This document shows, in pieces, positions 26,098 through 35,332 of a stretch of DNA of 64,000 nt. The number at the start of each line of letters is the position of its first letter. Positions within the stretch are counted from its first letter, which is position 1. The DNA is from an uncultured Eubacteriales bacterium (GTDB lineage Bacteria; Bacillota; Clostridia; Christensenellales; Aristaeellaceae). A program made the position numbers and the translations under genes. Below the pieces are notes generated by a model. It was given only the letters and a program-made list of their open reading frames with translations, had not been told where the DNA came from and did not search any database. The stretch covers positions 124,001 to 188,000 of the forward strand of contig CADBKQ010000001.1 of NCBI GenBank assembly GCA_902795275.1, given 5' to 3'.

Positions 26098-27627
26098 ATG
26101 ATCCGCAAAGTGAAAACCGAAAACGGCTGGGTGAAGGGGCTGCCCGCCGCCGACCCGCGCATCACCAGCTACAAGGGCATTCCGTTCGCCGCCCAGCCGG
26201 TGGGCGAAAACCGCTGGCGCGCGCCGCAGCCCTGCCCGGACTGGGAAGGCGAATTGGAGGCTTACGCCTTTTCGCCCATTCCCATGCAGGCCCCCATCAG
26301 CGCCGACCCCAAAAACCTGTATGACCGGGAATGGCACGTGGACAAGGAAATCCCCATGGGCGAGGACTGCCTGACCCTGAACATCTGGGCTCCGGCGGAC
26401 GGGCGCAAGGATATGCCCGTGTTCGTGTGGTACTTTGGCGGCGGCTTGCAGGTGGGCTATTCCGCTGAAATGGAATTCGATGGTGAGCGCATCGCCCGGC
26501 GCGGCATCGTGGTGGTCACGGTGAATTACCGGGTGAACGTGTTCGGCTTCCTGTGCCATCCCGAAATCACGAAAGAATCCCCCGACGCTCCCGGCAACTT
26601 CGGCTTCCTCGACCAGCAGGCGGCGACCCGCTGGGTGAAGCGGAACATCGCGGCGTTCGGCGGCGACCCGAACAACATCACCATCGGCGGCCAGAGCGCG
26701 GGCGGCATGAGCGTGTCCGCCCAGATCACCTGCCCCGAAAACAAGGGCCTGATCCAGCGGGCCATCATCCAGAGCGGCGCGTTCGCCCCGCCCTATCCCT
26801 TTGAGTTCGGCCTGTGCAGCGACCTGAAGACCGCAGAAGAAACAGGCAAGGCGTTTTTTGATTTCCTGGGGGTCAAGACCCTTTCGGAAGCCCGCAAGAT
26901 CGACGCTGTGACCCTGCGGGACAAGTGCCTGGAATGGGGCAATCTGCACGGCCGGGGCCTCATCTTCGGCGAGGCGGTGGACGGCGTGTTCTCCCACCGC
27001 AACAGCCAGCAGTGGTTCCTGGATGAAAACCGGCTGGAGATCCCGGTGCTCCTGGGCCACACCGGCAGCGAATTTTTCGGCTTCCCGCCGGCGAAGGACG
27101 AAGCGTCGCTGAAAGAGCTGGCGAAGAAGCATTATCCCGGCAGCGAAGAAACCTTCCTTTCCTTCTTCTCCCATCCCGCCACGGAGGAGAGCATCAAAAA
27201 GGAAGGCGCGGTCAACTCCATCGAGTTCGCCGTCCGCGCCGCGGCGGAGCATCAAAAGAAAGCGGGCCAAAACCTGCCGCTGTACTATTACCAGTTTGAG
27301 CCAGAAATCCCCGGCTGGGACAACGCGGGCACCTTCCATTCCGTGGACCTATGGTTCTTCTTTGAATCCCTGGCCAAGTGCTGGCGTCCCTTCAAGGGCA
27401 AGCACTACGACCTGGCCCGGCAGATGTGCGACTACTGGTGCAACTTCATCAAAACCGGCGACCCCAACGGCACGGATTCCCAGAGCGAAACCCTGCCCGC
27501 CTGGCCCGCCTTCGACCCGGAGAACCCCATCCGCATGAGCTTCGGCGACACCGCCGCCGCCAAGTTCTGTCCCGCGGGCGAATTGAAGGATTTCCTGGTT
27601 GGAAAGTATCTGGAAAGGATGGAATGA
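26098..27627 (+). CDS. Carboxylesterase type B
   Basis: 509 residues, alpha/beta hydrolase. Near the N-terminus GIPFAAQPVGENRWRAP and EDCLTLNIW are family signatures; the nucleophile is Ser200 in GGQSAGG, with an oxyanion FGGG at WYFGGGL (the usual GGG-F order). The acid is probably Glu in GHTGSEFFGF and the base His in TFHSVDLW. No signal peptide, so it acts in the cytosol, likely removing acetyl or aryl esters from imported hemicellulose fragments; that substrate is inferred from the GH43 gene 4 bases downstream. Ribosome site AAAGGAGG. Confidence 0.92.
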   Translation: MIRKVKTENGWVKGLPAADPRITSYKGIPFAAQPVGENRWRAPQPCPDWEGELEAYAFSPIPMQAPISADPKNLYDREWHVDKEIPMGEDCLTLNIWAPADGRKDMPVFVWYFGGGLQVGYSAEMEFDGERIARRGIVVVTVNYRVNVFGFLCHPEITKESPDAPGNFGFLDQQAATRWVKRNIAAFGGDPNNITIGGQSAGGMSVSAQITCPENKGLIQRAIIQSGAFAPPYPFEFGLCSDLKTAEETGKAFFDFLGVKTLSEARKIDAVTLRDKCLEWGNLHGRGLIFGEAVDGVFSHRNSQQWFLDENRLEIPVLLGHTGSEFFGFPPAKDEASLKELAKKHYPGSEETFLSFFSHPATEESIKKEGAVNSIEFAVRAAAEHQKKAGQNLPLYYYQFEPEIPGWDNAGTFHSVDLWFFFESLAKCWRPFKGKHYDLARQMCDYWCNFIKTGDPNGTDSQSETLPAWPAFDPENPIRMSFGDTAAAKFCPAGELKDFLVGKYLERME

Positions 27628-27631
27628 CCCC

Positions 27632-29035
27632 ATGAAAAAACAAGCGTTCAACCCCTATCTGCCCTCCTGGGAATACATTCCCGACGGCGAACCCTACGTG
27701 TTCGGCGACCGGGTGTACGTCTACGGCTCCCACGATTTTTTCAACGGCTGCGTGTTCTGCATGGGCGACTACATGGGCTGGACGGCCCCGGTGAATGATC
27801 TTTCCGACTGGCGCTGCGAGGGCGTGATCTTCCCACGGGACGCCGACCCCGCCAACGCCGACGGCTCCATGTGCCTCTACGCCCCCGACGTAACGAAAGG
27901 CCCGGACGGGCGGTATTACCTCTATTATGTGTATGACCACGTGGGCTTCGTGTCCGTAGCCGTGTGCGATTCTCCGGCGGGCCGGTTCAAGTTCTTGGGC
28001 TATGTACACGACAAAAACGGCGTGCGCCTGGGCGAGCGCCCCGGCGACGAGCCGCAGTTCGACCCCGGCGTGCTGACCGAGGGAGACAAAACGTACCTGT
28101 ATACCGGCTTCTGCGGCCAAGGCGACAAGAGCCGCCACGGGGCCATGTGTACCGTGCTGGGGCCGGACATGGTGACCATTGAGGAAGAACCCGTTTTCGT
28201 GGCGCCCGGCGCGGTGTACGCCGAGGGTAGCGGCTTTGAGGGCCACGCCTTCTTTGAGGCGTCCTCCATCCGCAAGCGCGGCGACACCTATTACTTCGTC
28301 TATTCCTCCCAGGTGATGCACGAGCTGTGCTACGCTACGTCCAAGAATCCCAAGGGACCGTTTGCCTACGGCGGCGTGATCGTGAGCAACATTGACCGGG
28401 GCATCGGCACCTACAAGCCCGCCGACCGCCCCGCGGCCATCGGCGGCAACAACCACGGCAGCATTGTGGAAATCAACGGCCAGTGGTACATCTTCTACCA
28501 CCGCCAGACCAACGCTTCCTGGTTCAGCCGCCAGGGCTGCGCCGAGCCCATCTTCTTTGACGAACAGGGCCGGATCAAGCAGGCGGAGATCACCTCCTGC
28601 GGCCTCAACGGCGGCCCGCTCAAGGGCGAGGGCGAATACCCCGCCTATATCGCCTGCCACCTGTACGACGAAAAGAAGCTGGAGCTGTACTCCGGCAATC
28701 CCGCGCTGCCCAGGGTGACCCAGGAGGGCGGCGACGGCGACAAGCGGCCCGGCTATATCGCCGGCATCCACGACGGCGTGACCATCGGCTTCAAGTATTT
28801 CGAGTGCAAAGATGTCAGGAAGGTATACGTCAAGTGCCGCGCTTACGCCAGCGGGAAGTTTGAGATTCGCAGCGCTTACGAAGGCCCGGTGCTGGGGGAA
28901 ATCACGCTTCATAATTCCAACGTCTGGGAACGCTACGACGCGGACGTGGACTTCCCCGACGGAAAGCAATGCCTGTATCTCACCTTCCGCGGCCCCGGCA
29001 ATCCGCAGCTGGGCTGGATTGGGTTTGAAAAATAA
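27632..29035 (+). CDS. Glycoside hydrolase family 43 (xylosidase/arabinofuranosidase type)
   Basis: 467 residues. A five-bladed propeller start NPYLPSWEYIPDGEP gives the probable base Asp in PDG, CLYAPDVTKGPDGRYYLYY holds the pKa-setting Asp, and EGHAFFEASSIRKRGDTYYF holds the general acid Glu. The C-terminal 140 residues are a beta-sandwich with carbohydrate-binding look. Without a signal peptide it should act in the cytosol on xylo- or arabino-oligosaccharides. It is second in the operon with the esterase and is followed by a strong terminator. Confidence 0.88.
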   Translation: MKKQAFNPYLPSWEYIPDGEPYVFGDRVYVYGSHDFFNGCVFCMGDYMGWTAPVNDLSDWRCEGVIFPRDADPANADGSMCLYAPDVTKGPDGRYYLYYVYDHVGFVSVAVCDSPAGRFKFLGYVHDKNGVRLGERPGDEPQFDPGVLTEGDKTYLYTGFCGQGDKSRHGAMCTVLGPDMVTIEEEPVFVAPGAVYAEGSGFEGHAFFEASSIRKRGDTYYFVYSSQVMHELCYATSKNPKGPFAYGGVIVSNIDRGIGTYKPADRPAAIGGNNHGSIVEINGQWYIFYHRQTNASWFSRQGCAEPIFFDEQGRIKQAEITSCGLNGGPLKGEGEYPAYIACHLYDEKKLELYSGNPALPRVTQEGGDGDKRPGYIAGIHDGVTIGFKYFECKDVRKVYVKCRAYASGKFEIRSAYEGPVLGEITLHNSNVWERYDADVDFPDGKQCLYLTFRGPGNPQLGWIGFEK

Positions 29036-29048
29036 ACGATGATCCTGA

Positions 29049-29092
29049 TACCGCAACGGGCGGCGGCTGACCGCCCGTTGCGGTATTTTTTT
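29049..29092 (+). terminator. Terminator of esterase-GH43 operon
   Basis: CCGCAACGGGCGG pairs with CCGCCCGTTGCGG, followed by TATTTTTTT. Confidence 0.9.
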
Positions 29093-29116
29093 CGGAGTCA
29101 ATTGGGCTTCCGCGTC

Positions 29117-29146
29117 TTGCGGGAGGCGCGGATGCTATGATATAAT
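29117..29146 (+). promoter_or_regulatory. Promoter of MoxR operon
   Basis: TTGCGG and TATAAT with 18-base spacing, about 40 bases before the moxR-type start. Confidence 0.7.
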
Positions 29147-29186
29147 CCTTTCAGAAAAATGGAATGAACGCCCAAAGGAGATTACG

Positions 29187-30137
29187 ATGGAATACCAGCA
29201 TATCGCCGCGTTAGCGGCCAGAGTCCGGGAAAACGTGGGAAAGGTGATCGTCGGCAAGGAGGAGCAGTTCGACCTGATCTTTGCCGCCATGATCGCCGGG
29301 GGACACGTGCTGCTGGAGGACGTGCCCGGCACCGGGAAAACGGTGATGGCCCGCAGCATCGCCGCGTCCATGCGGTGCAATTTCAGCCGCCTGCAATTCA
29401 CCCCCGACCTGCTGCCCGCCGACATTACGGGCATGAGCGTGTTCAGGCCGTCGGACGGCACGTTCAATTTCGTTCCCGGCCCGGTGTTCACCCACATCCT
29501 GTTAGCGGATGAAATCAACCGCGCCACGCCCCGCACCCAGGCCGCCCTGCTGGAATGCATGGAGGAAAAGCAGGTGACGGAGGGCGGCGTGACCAGGAAG
29601 CTGGAGCAGCCCTTCCTGGTGATCGCCACCCAGAACCCGGTGGAGACCCAGGGCACCTTTCCTCTGCCCGAAGCGCAGTTAGACAGGTTTTTAGTCAAGC
29701 TGTCGATGGGCTATCCCGACGGGAAGGAAGCCCTGCGCATTATGGAGCGCTTCATCCGTTCCAGCCCCTTGCAGGAATTGCAGCCCGTGGCGGAACGGGA
29801 GGAGATCGTTTCCGCCCAGGATACGTTCAGCCACTGCCAGGTGTCCGAGCCGGTGATGGGCTATATCGCCGCCCTGTGCGAAGCCACGCGGGACAAAGAA
29901 AGGACTTTGCTGGGGGTGTCGCCCCGGGGCATGCTGGCGCTGCTGCGGGTCAGCCAGGCTTACGCCGCCATCCAGGGCCGGGATTACGTGATCCCCGACG
30001 ACGTGAAAAAGCTGGCGGTTCCCGTCATGGCGCACCGCGTGATCCTGCGCGGCCTGTACGGCAAGGCGGGGGAAAACGAAGCCTTCATCCGGGAACTGCT
30101 GGAGAAAATTCCCGCGCCCACGGAGAAAGCGCCATGA
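29187..30137 (+). CDS. MoxR family AAA+ ATPase
   Basis: 316 residues. Walker [10 protein letters not shown] (45-52), Walker [10 protein letters not shown], sensor region [22 protein letters not shown] and a C-terminal lid are complete. MoxR ATPases act as chaperones that mature or activate partner complexes. The next gene (DUF58) overlaps its stop (ATGA), and a DUF4129-type membrane protein follows, a common trio in which MoxR remodels envelope-associated partners. Ribosome site AAAGGAG. Confidence 0.92.
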   Translation: MEYQHIAALAARVRENVGKVIVGKEEQFDLIFAAMIAGGHVLLEDVPGTGKTVMARSIAASMRCNFSRLQFTPDLLPADITGMSVFRPSDGTFNFVPGPVFTHILLADEINRATPRTQAALLECMEEKQVTEGGVTRKLEQPFLVIATQNPVETQGTFPLPEAQLDRFLVKLSMGYPDGKEALRIMERFIRSSPLQELQPVAEREEIVSAQDTFSHCQVSEPVMGYIAALCEATRDKERTLLGVSPRGMLALLRVSQAYAAIQGRDYVIPDDVKKLAVPVMAHRVILRGLYGKAGENEAFIRELLEKIPAPTEKAP

Positions 30138-31213
30138 ACGGCTGGGTACTGACGATTGCCCTGCTGGCGCTGGGCTTTTTGCAGCGCTGGCTGCTGAATA
30201 CCTTCGGGCTCAAGGGCCTGTCCTACACCCGGCGCTTTTCCCGAAAAACAGCCTACGAGGGCGAGGAAGCGGAGATGATCGAGGTCATCCGCAACGACCG
30301 GCTGTTCTTCATCCCCTGGCTGCGGGCGGAAAGCCGCATATCGCCCTATCTGCGCCTGGGACGGCAGGAAAATTTAGCCGTCAGCGGGGAGCGCTACCAT
30401 AAAAGCATTTTCACCCTGCGGCCTTACCAACAGATCACCCGGCGGCATCGGGTGCGGCTGCTCAAACGCGGGGCGTATGACGTGGGCAACGTGGCCCTGA
30501 CCGCCGGGGATTTGTTCGGGATTGGCGGGAAAGGGCTGGATCTGCATACCCCGGCGGAGATATTGGTCTATCCCCGGCTGCTGAACGAGCGGGACATTCC
30601 CCTGCCGGTCTCCCGACTGCAAGGGGATTTGATCGTGCGCCGCCATTACCTCACCGATCCTTTCCTGGTGAACGGCATCCGGGATTACCGTCCCGGCGAT
30701 CCCATCCGGGACATTCACTGGCCCGCGTCCGCGAAGATGGGGGCTTTGCAGGTCAAGACCCACGACTACACCGCCGATACCCGCCTGCTGGCGGTGATCA
30801 ACGCGCAGATGAGCGAAGACCAGTGGGGCGAGCTGATGGACTACGAGCAGGACATGATCGAGCGGGCCATTTCCATCGCGGCCACGGTGTGCCTCAGGGT
30901 GCTGGGCGCGGGCGTGGCGGCGGGCTTCGCGGCCAACATGCCGATGGGAGAAAGCGAAACGCCGACCCTGCTGCCGCCCGAACGCCACAGCGCGAGGGAA
31001 GAAGAGCTTCTCGCCGCTTTCGCCCGGCTCAGGATTCAGCGCTGCCGCAATTTTCTTTCCTTCCTGGACGATTTATCCTTCCTGCGGGGGACGGACATCC
31101 TGATTCTGTCCGCCTACACCAGCGAAGCGGTGGAAGAAAAAATCGCCCAGCTGCGGCGGCTTGGCAACACGGTGACGCTTCACCTGCTGGAGAAGGAGGA
31201 GAAAGCGGCGTGA
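30134..31213 (+). CDS. DUF58 domain protein
   Basis: 359 residues: one N-terminal membrane helix, a beta-rich region, then the DUF58 core (GIRDYRPGDPIRDIHWPASAKMGALQVK), a VWA-like domain that lacks an obvious MIDAS Asp-x-Ser-x-Ser. Start and stop overlap both neighbours (ATGA and GTGA), so the three genes are translationally coupled. Partner of the MoxR ATPase; its biochemical role is not known. Confidence 0.88.
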   Translation: MNGWVLTIALLALGFLQRWLLNTFGLKGLSYTRRFSRKTAYEGEEAEMIEVIRNDRLFFIPWLRAESRISPYLRLGRQENLAVSGERYHKSIFTLRPYQQITRRHRVRLLKRGAYDVGNVALTAGDLFGIGGKGLDLHTPAEILVYPRLLNERDIPLPVSRLQGDLIVRRHYLTDPFLVNGIRDYRPGDPIRDIHWPASAKMGALQVKTHDYTADTRLLAVINAQMSEDQWGELMDYEQDMIERAISIAATVCLRVLGAGVAAGFAANMPMGESETPTLLPPERHSAREEELLAAFARLRIQRCRNFLSFLDDLSFLRGTDILILSAYTSEAVEEKIAQLRRLGNTVTLHLLEKEEKAA

Positions 31214-32469
31214 AAGACAGGCTTCGCCTCTGGCCCATGAAAGCCCTGGCGGCGCTGGCCCTGGCCTGCGGCGCTTTTCCCGTTCCGGCGCTGCTGGGAA
31301 GATGGCTGTATCCGGATCATCCGATTCTGTGGTGGCTGCCGTTCGCGCTGGCGTATCTGTGGGGCGCGGGCGGATACCTGCTGCCGAAGAAAGCCCGCCT
31401 GCCCTGGACGGCTTTGGGCTGCGCGCTGGCCGTGGGGCTGATCGGCTTTTTCCTGGCGGCGCGGGATCTAAAGAACCTCCTGTCAACGCTGCCCTGCATA
31501 GCGCTCCTGCTGCTGCTGCCGCCCGCCTGGGCGCGTCCCACCTGGGAGGAGTGGACGCCGGGCTGGTGGATTGCCGGCGCTGGCCTGCACCTGGCGGGAC
31601 AGATGATTTCCGCGCGCCCGCCTTTTTCGGGGATTCAGCCCTTGCTGATGGGCGTGTTCCTGTTGTACGTATTTTTATTCCTCATGTGCCTGAACCGCGG
31701 CGGCATCCGGGATGGAATGCACGGCGCGGAAAAAGCTCCGGCTCCGCTCAGGCATCGCAACACGGCCCTTGTGCTGGGTGTGTTCCTGATCGCCACCGCC
31801 GCTTCCGCGTGGGGCACGCTGGCCCGCTGGCTGGACGCCGCCTGGTATCACATCCGATTAGGCATCGCCTACGCGGTGTCCTGGCTGATGCGGCTGATTC
31901 CCGGCGCGGAGCCGGGTTCCATAGGACCGGGAATGGGCATGGAGGATTTCGGGGACTTCGGGGAAGCGTCGGAGCCCAGCGCCTTTGCCCGGTTCCTGGA
32001 AAAGGTGTTCCTTGCGCTGGCTTATGTGCTTTTGGCTGTCCTGCTGTTTTTCGCCCTGCGAACCCTGCTTCGGAAGCTGCGCCAGCTTTGGAAACACCTG
32101 ATGGAGCGCCTGCGGCTGTACGCTGCCGCCGCGAACGAGGATTATGTGGACGAAGCGGAGAGCACCCTGAACTGGGACGAAAAAACCCAATCCATTCAGG
32201 ATTGGGTGAAGGAAACGATCCGGAAGAACCGGAAGCAGCCCCGATGGGAGGAATTGGACGGACGCGGCCGGGTGCGCAGGCTGTATCAGCAGTACATCCG
32301 CCGCAGGCCGGAAGCCCAGGGCCGCACCGCCCGGGAAGCCATCCGGCAGGACGCGCGCATGGCTCCCGCCGTTTCCTCTGCTTTTACCGCGCTCTACGAA
32401 CAGGCGCGGTACAGCGACCACAGCATATCGGCGCAGGATGCGGATGAGATGAAACGAAAGCTGACCTGA
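31210..32469 (+). CDS. Multi-pass membrane protein with DUF4129-like C-terminus
   Basis: 419 residues from a GTG overlapping the DUF58 stop. About six to eight membrane helices fill residues 10-230, a further helix lies near 270-290, and the cytosolic tail (RRLYQQYIRRRPEAQGRTAREAI) resembles the DUF4129 segment found at the end of transglutaminase-like membrane proteins. No transglutaminase Cys-His-Asp domain is present. It is the membrane member of the MoxR-DUF58 cassette. Confidence 0.65.
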   Translation: MKDRLRLWPMKALAALALACGAFPVPALLGRWLYPDHPILWWLPFALAYLWGAGGYLLPKKARLPWTALGCALAVGLIGFFLAARDLKNLLSTLPCIALLLLLPPAWARPTWEEWTPGWWIAGAGLHLAGQMISARPPFSGIQPLLMGVFLLYVFLFLMCLNRGGIRDGMHGAEKAPAPLRHRNTALVLGVFLIATAASAWGTLARWLDAAWYHIRLGIAYAVSWLMRLIPGAEPGSIGPGMGMEDFGDFGEASEPSAFARFLEKVFLALAYVLLAVLLFFALRTLLRKLRQLWKHLMERLRLYAAAANEDYVDEAESTLNWDEKTQSIQDWVKETIRKNRKQPRWEELDGRGRVRRLYQQYIRRRPEAQGRTAREAIRQDARMAPAVSSAFTALYEQARYSDHSISAQDADEMKRKLT

Positions 32470-32477
32470 AATCGCCG

Positions 32478-33404
32478 CTATGCGTTCTTCCCCCCGGCCA
32501 GGGTGATTGCCCCGGCCGGGTTTTCTTTGCCTGTTTCCTTCAGAATGCGGCCCAGGCAGGTGTCGTGACAGGTGAGCACCGCTTCGCAGAAGGCTTTTTC
32601 CTCGATCACGCCAAGGCTGGTCATGCCGTCGGGCGACAGCACGTGGATCATGTGGTATTTTCCCGGCGTCAGTTTTCCCAGCAGGGAACGCACGGGCATT
32701 CCCGCCCCGGCCGCCACCGTTTCCACCGGCAGCACCTTCTGCCCGTCCAGCCATTGGCGGCGCGCGATCAGGCTGGTCACGTATTTCGCCGTGCCATGCC
32801 TGCCCTGCATGGCGGCGGCATAAATCAGATACAGCCCGGCGAACGCGGGCGCGAGCACGATTTTGCCCCGGAAGGCGAAAAAGAGTGTCAGCCCGCAGAG
32901 CAGCAGCCCCACCCCGGAGGAAGCCAGCTGCAAGCCCCGCAGGGTTTCTTTCTGCGGCAGGATGCGGTTCAGCGCGGCAGAGAGCATCCGCCCGCCGTCC
33001 AGCGGCATGGCGGGCAAAAGGTTGATCACCAGCAGCGCTAAGTTGGCGTGGATGAACGCCCCGGTCAGATCAAACGGCAGAACGCCCTGCCGGTACAGGA
33101 ACGGGGCCAGTACGGCCCCGCACAGGCTGGCCAGCGGCCCCGCCGCGGCCAGGAGAAAGCGGCGCGGGGGCGGCGCTTCTTCCAGGTTCGCTATCGTCAT
33201 CAGCCCGCCCAGCGGCGTAAATTCCACTTCATCCACCCGCAGGCGCAGCCATCGCGCCGCGCAGAAATGCCCCGCTTCGTGCAGCGCCAGCGCCGCCAGC
33301 GTCGGCAGCAGCCTTTTTCCCATGCCGGTCAACGCGCCGACGATAAGCATCAGCAGGAAAAGCGGATGCGCCTTCACCCGGCACCCGCCCAGCCGCAGGG
33401 TCAT
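32478..33404 (-). CDS. SpoIVFB-like intramembrane metalloprotease (M50)
   Basis: 308 residues with several membrane helices. Zinc ligands are in ALHEAGH near residue 43-47 and in NLLPAMPLDGGR near 135; both motifs sit inside hydrophobic helices as in site-2 proteases. A CBS-like cytosolic region follows. In Bacillus SpoIVFB cleaves pro-sigma-K in the mother cell. The assignment is strengthened by the SpoIVFA-like gene whose stop overlaps its start (ATGA). Confidence 0.82.
   Translation of the reverse strand: MTLRLGGCRVKAHPLFLLMLIVGALTGMGKRLLPTLAALALHEAGHFCAARWLRLRVDEVEFTPLGGLMTIANLEEAPPPRRFLLAAAGPLASLCGAVLAPFLYRQGVLPFDLTGAFIHANLALLVINLLPAMPLDGGRMLSAALNRILPQKETLRGLQLASSGVGLLLCGLTLFFAFRGKIVLAPAFAGLYLIYAAAMQGRHGTAKYVTSLIARRQWLDGQKVLPVETVAAGAGMPVRSLLGKLTPGKYHMIHVLSPDGMTSLGVIEEKAFCEAVLTCHDTCLGRILKETGKENPAGAITLAGGKNA
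32491..32526 (+). terminator. Terminator of MoxR operon within the convergent gene
   Basis: CCCGGCC pairs with GGCCGGG and is followed by TTTTCTTT. It lies inside the last codons of the convergent SpoIVFB-like gene. Confidence 0.55.
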
Positions 33405-34057
33405 GGTTTTCCCTCCCCTCTGGGAATGAGGAACGCGGCGGGGTCAATGGCCCGCCCTGCCCGGCGCACTTCCAGCACCGCCTGCTTTCCGGGCAGCGCC
33501 GTACCCAGGCGGGTGCCGGACGTCACTTCGTCCCCCTCCTGCACGTTCACGGAAGCGAGGTTGCAGTACAGGCTTTCCAGCCCGTTTTCGTGCCGCACGC
33601 GCACCACTTTTTCTTCGTCCAGCCCATGGGCTACGCTCATTACCTGGCCCGCGGACACCGCGTAAACGCCGCCGTTATCGGCGCTGTATCCCAGATAGGG
33701 TTCCTGTTCGCTCCACGGGTGCAAAACCTGGCCGAAGCACGGCGCGGTCAGCTCGGCGTGCAGGTCGGTCTCAAAGAATACTGCCATGCTCTCGGGCAGC
33801 AGATTGCTGACAAAGCTGATTTTTCCCAGGCTGCTGTCCCAATTCGCGTCGATCATCTCCTGCACCGCCGTCAGCACGGTTTTCCCCGTGGGCAGCTGCG
33901 CGTTCCGGATCGCCACCACGGACAGCGTCAGGATGCCGGCAAAGGCGAAATTCCGCGCCAGCTTTTCTCCCCAGCGCGGCTTCTGTGCATGCTGATAGAC
34001 GATGCCGCTGTCCTTCTTTTCTTCTTCCGCTTCCTTGCGCACGGTAGGCCTGATCAT
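33401..34057 (-). CDS. SpoIVFA-like protein with degenerate LytM/M23 domain
   Basis: 218 residues: basic cytosolic head, one membrane helix at about 37-52, then a peptidase M23-type beta domain (GGVYAVSAGQV, VRHENGLESLYCNLASV, LEVRRAGRAIDPAAFL). Metal ligands of active M23 enzymes (H-x3-D and H-x-H) are not in place, so it is probably not a hydrolase. SpoIVFA holds SpoIVFB inactive and is itself cleaved by forespore proteases; gene order and overlap support this role. Confidence 0.72.
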   Translation of the reverse strand: MIRPTVRKEAEEEKKDSGIVYQHAQKPRWGEKLARNFAFAGILTLSVVAIRNAQLPTGKTVLTAVQEMIDANWDSSLGKISFVSNLLPESMAVFFETDLHAELTAPCFGQVLHPWSEQEPYLGYSADNGGVYAVSAGQVMSVAHGLDEEKVVRVRHENGLESLYCNLASVNVQEGDEVTSGTRLGTALPGKQAVLEVRRAGRAIDPAAFLIPRGEGKP

Positions 34058-34129
34058 TCCAACACCCCCTGTCGCTCCATTCTATGAGAAAAGAAAGCAG
34101 CGCATGCGAAAAAGTTCTTGTAGTGGGAA

Positions 34130-34158
34130 TTGCTTTTTGCCACAAGGTATGGTATAGT
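34130..34158 (+). promoter_or_regulatory. Promoter of rnhA
   Basis: TTGCTT and TATAGT with 17-base spacing. Start of transcription near 34165 leaves about 30 bases before the chosen ATG. Confidence 0.65.
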
Positions 34159-34193
34159 TGTCAGGCATGAACAGACAGGGGGCTTTGACAGGC

Positions 34194-34700
34194 ATGAGCG
34201 AAACGCTGAAAACAGTTGACATTTTTACCGACGGCGCGTGTTCCGGCAATCCCGGTCCCGGCGGCTGGGCGGCGATCCTGCGCTATGGCGCGCATGAATT
34301 GGAAATCAGCGGCAGCATGCCCCAGACCACCAACAACCGCATGGAGGTGTTCGCCGTCATCAGCGCGCTGGGCAAGCTGAAAACCCGCTGCAACGTGACG
34401 GTGTATTCCGATTCTTCCTATTTGGTAAACGCTTTCAACGAGCACTGGCTGGACAACTGGCAGCGCCGGGGCTGGAAGACCAGCGACGGAAAACCGGTGG
34501 AGAACCAGGATTTGTGGCGGCTGCTCCTTTTGACGATCCATAAAAAAGGCCACAACGTGACCTTTAAGAAAGTAAAGGGCCATTCCGACCACCCGGAAAA
34601 CAACCGCTGCGACGCCCTGGCCCGGGGAGCCATCCAGCAATACCTGACCCGCAACCCCGACCTGGGCGACGCGGAGCATGTAAATATCCAGCATTCGTAA
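34194..34700 (+). CDS. rnhA: Ribonuclease HI
   Basis: 168 residues. TDGACSGNPGPGGW provides the first Asp, RMEVFAV the Glu, YSDSSYLVNAF the second Asp and the C-terminal HSDHPENNRCD the His and last Asp of the catalytic set. It removes RNA from RNA-DNA hybrids. Earlier ATG/TTG codons at 34167 and 34158 fall at the promoter edge, so the ATG at 34194 is used. It is divergent from the SpoIVFA-like gene. Confidence 0.93.
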   Translation: MSETLKTVDIFTDGACSGNPGPGGWAAILRYGAHELEISGSMPQTTNNRMEVFAVISALGKLKTRCNVTVYSDSSYLVNAFNEHWLDNWQRRGWKTSDGKPVENQDLWRLLLLTIHKKGHNVTFKKVKGHSDHPENNRCDALARGAIQQYLTRNPDLGDAEHVNIQHS

Positions 34701-34909
34701 CGGTTAATCGTCCCCTGGCTGATTGCAAAACAGATTTTTAGATTTGTTCATTCATGCGCAAGCTGTGGATGTTTTATCCATTGATCTGGACAGGCGAATG
34801 AAAACAGAGTATCATAAACAGGCGGAAAAGAAGGCGCAGGTGAAGCGGCGGCGGGAGGCAAGCTGACGTTTGGATCATACTGCGCCTTATGTATGCGGGA
34901 GTATTTCTG

Positions 34910-35332
34910 ATGAACAAAAAGAAACTGTTTCTGATTGCGGTGAGCGCCGCCGCCATCGCGCTGGCCGTCATGCTGGCGGCTGGGGCCGTTGTCCTGTTTC
35001 TGAACGGCTCCGCGCGGAAAGCGGAAAATCCCATGGAGCAGATCTATACGCGGGAACAGGCTGCAGGCGCCCTGGCCGCCGTCGCGCCGTTTTTCGTACT
35101 CTTTGCGGGATTGTCGGCGGCAGGCGTTATCCTGGGGATCAAGGATGAAAACCGCGGAAAACAAAAAACGACAGTCAGGCGGATGGACAAGCCAAAGCAC
35201 AAGGGCTTGATCCAGGCGGCGATGGCTGTCGCCGCTGCTGCGCTGATCGTTGCCGGCATCATCAACGGCAGCGCCCTGGATGTGCTGATCAAAGCAATCA
35301 CGATATGTTCGGAGTGCATCGGCCTTGGATAA
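34910..35332 (+). CDS. Membrane protein ending in a CD1871A-type CXXC motif
   Basis: 140 residues with three hydrophobic helices. The last 42 residues (GLIQAAMAVAAAALIVAGIINGS, then ITICSECIGLG) match the small CXXC family known as CD1871A, normally about 40 residues on its own. Here it is preceded by two extra membrane helices. The start follows GGGAG; an in-frame ATG 21 bases upstream is less likely. It overlaps the ferredoxin/thioredoxin gene, so the CXXC probably exchanges electrons or disulfides with that protein. Confidence 0.65.
   Translation: MNKKKLFLIAVSAAAIALAVMLAAGAVVLFLNGSARKAENPMEQIYTREQAAGALAAVAPFFVLFAGLSAAGVILGIKDENRGKQKTTVRRMDKPKHKGLIQAAMAVAAAALIVAGIINGSALDVLIKAITICSECIGLG

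Noticed and set aside
32491-32526. Hairpin read as a regulatory RNA of the SpoIVFB-like gene
   Set aside because: It encodes the protein's last residues and its T run suits termination of the convergent MoxR transcript.
34798-34866. Possible 22-residue basic ORF (KTEYHKQAEKKAQ...)
   Set aside because: No good ribosome site and no support from context; it may be chance in the rnhA-CXXC gap.
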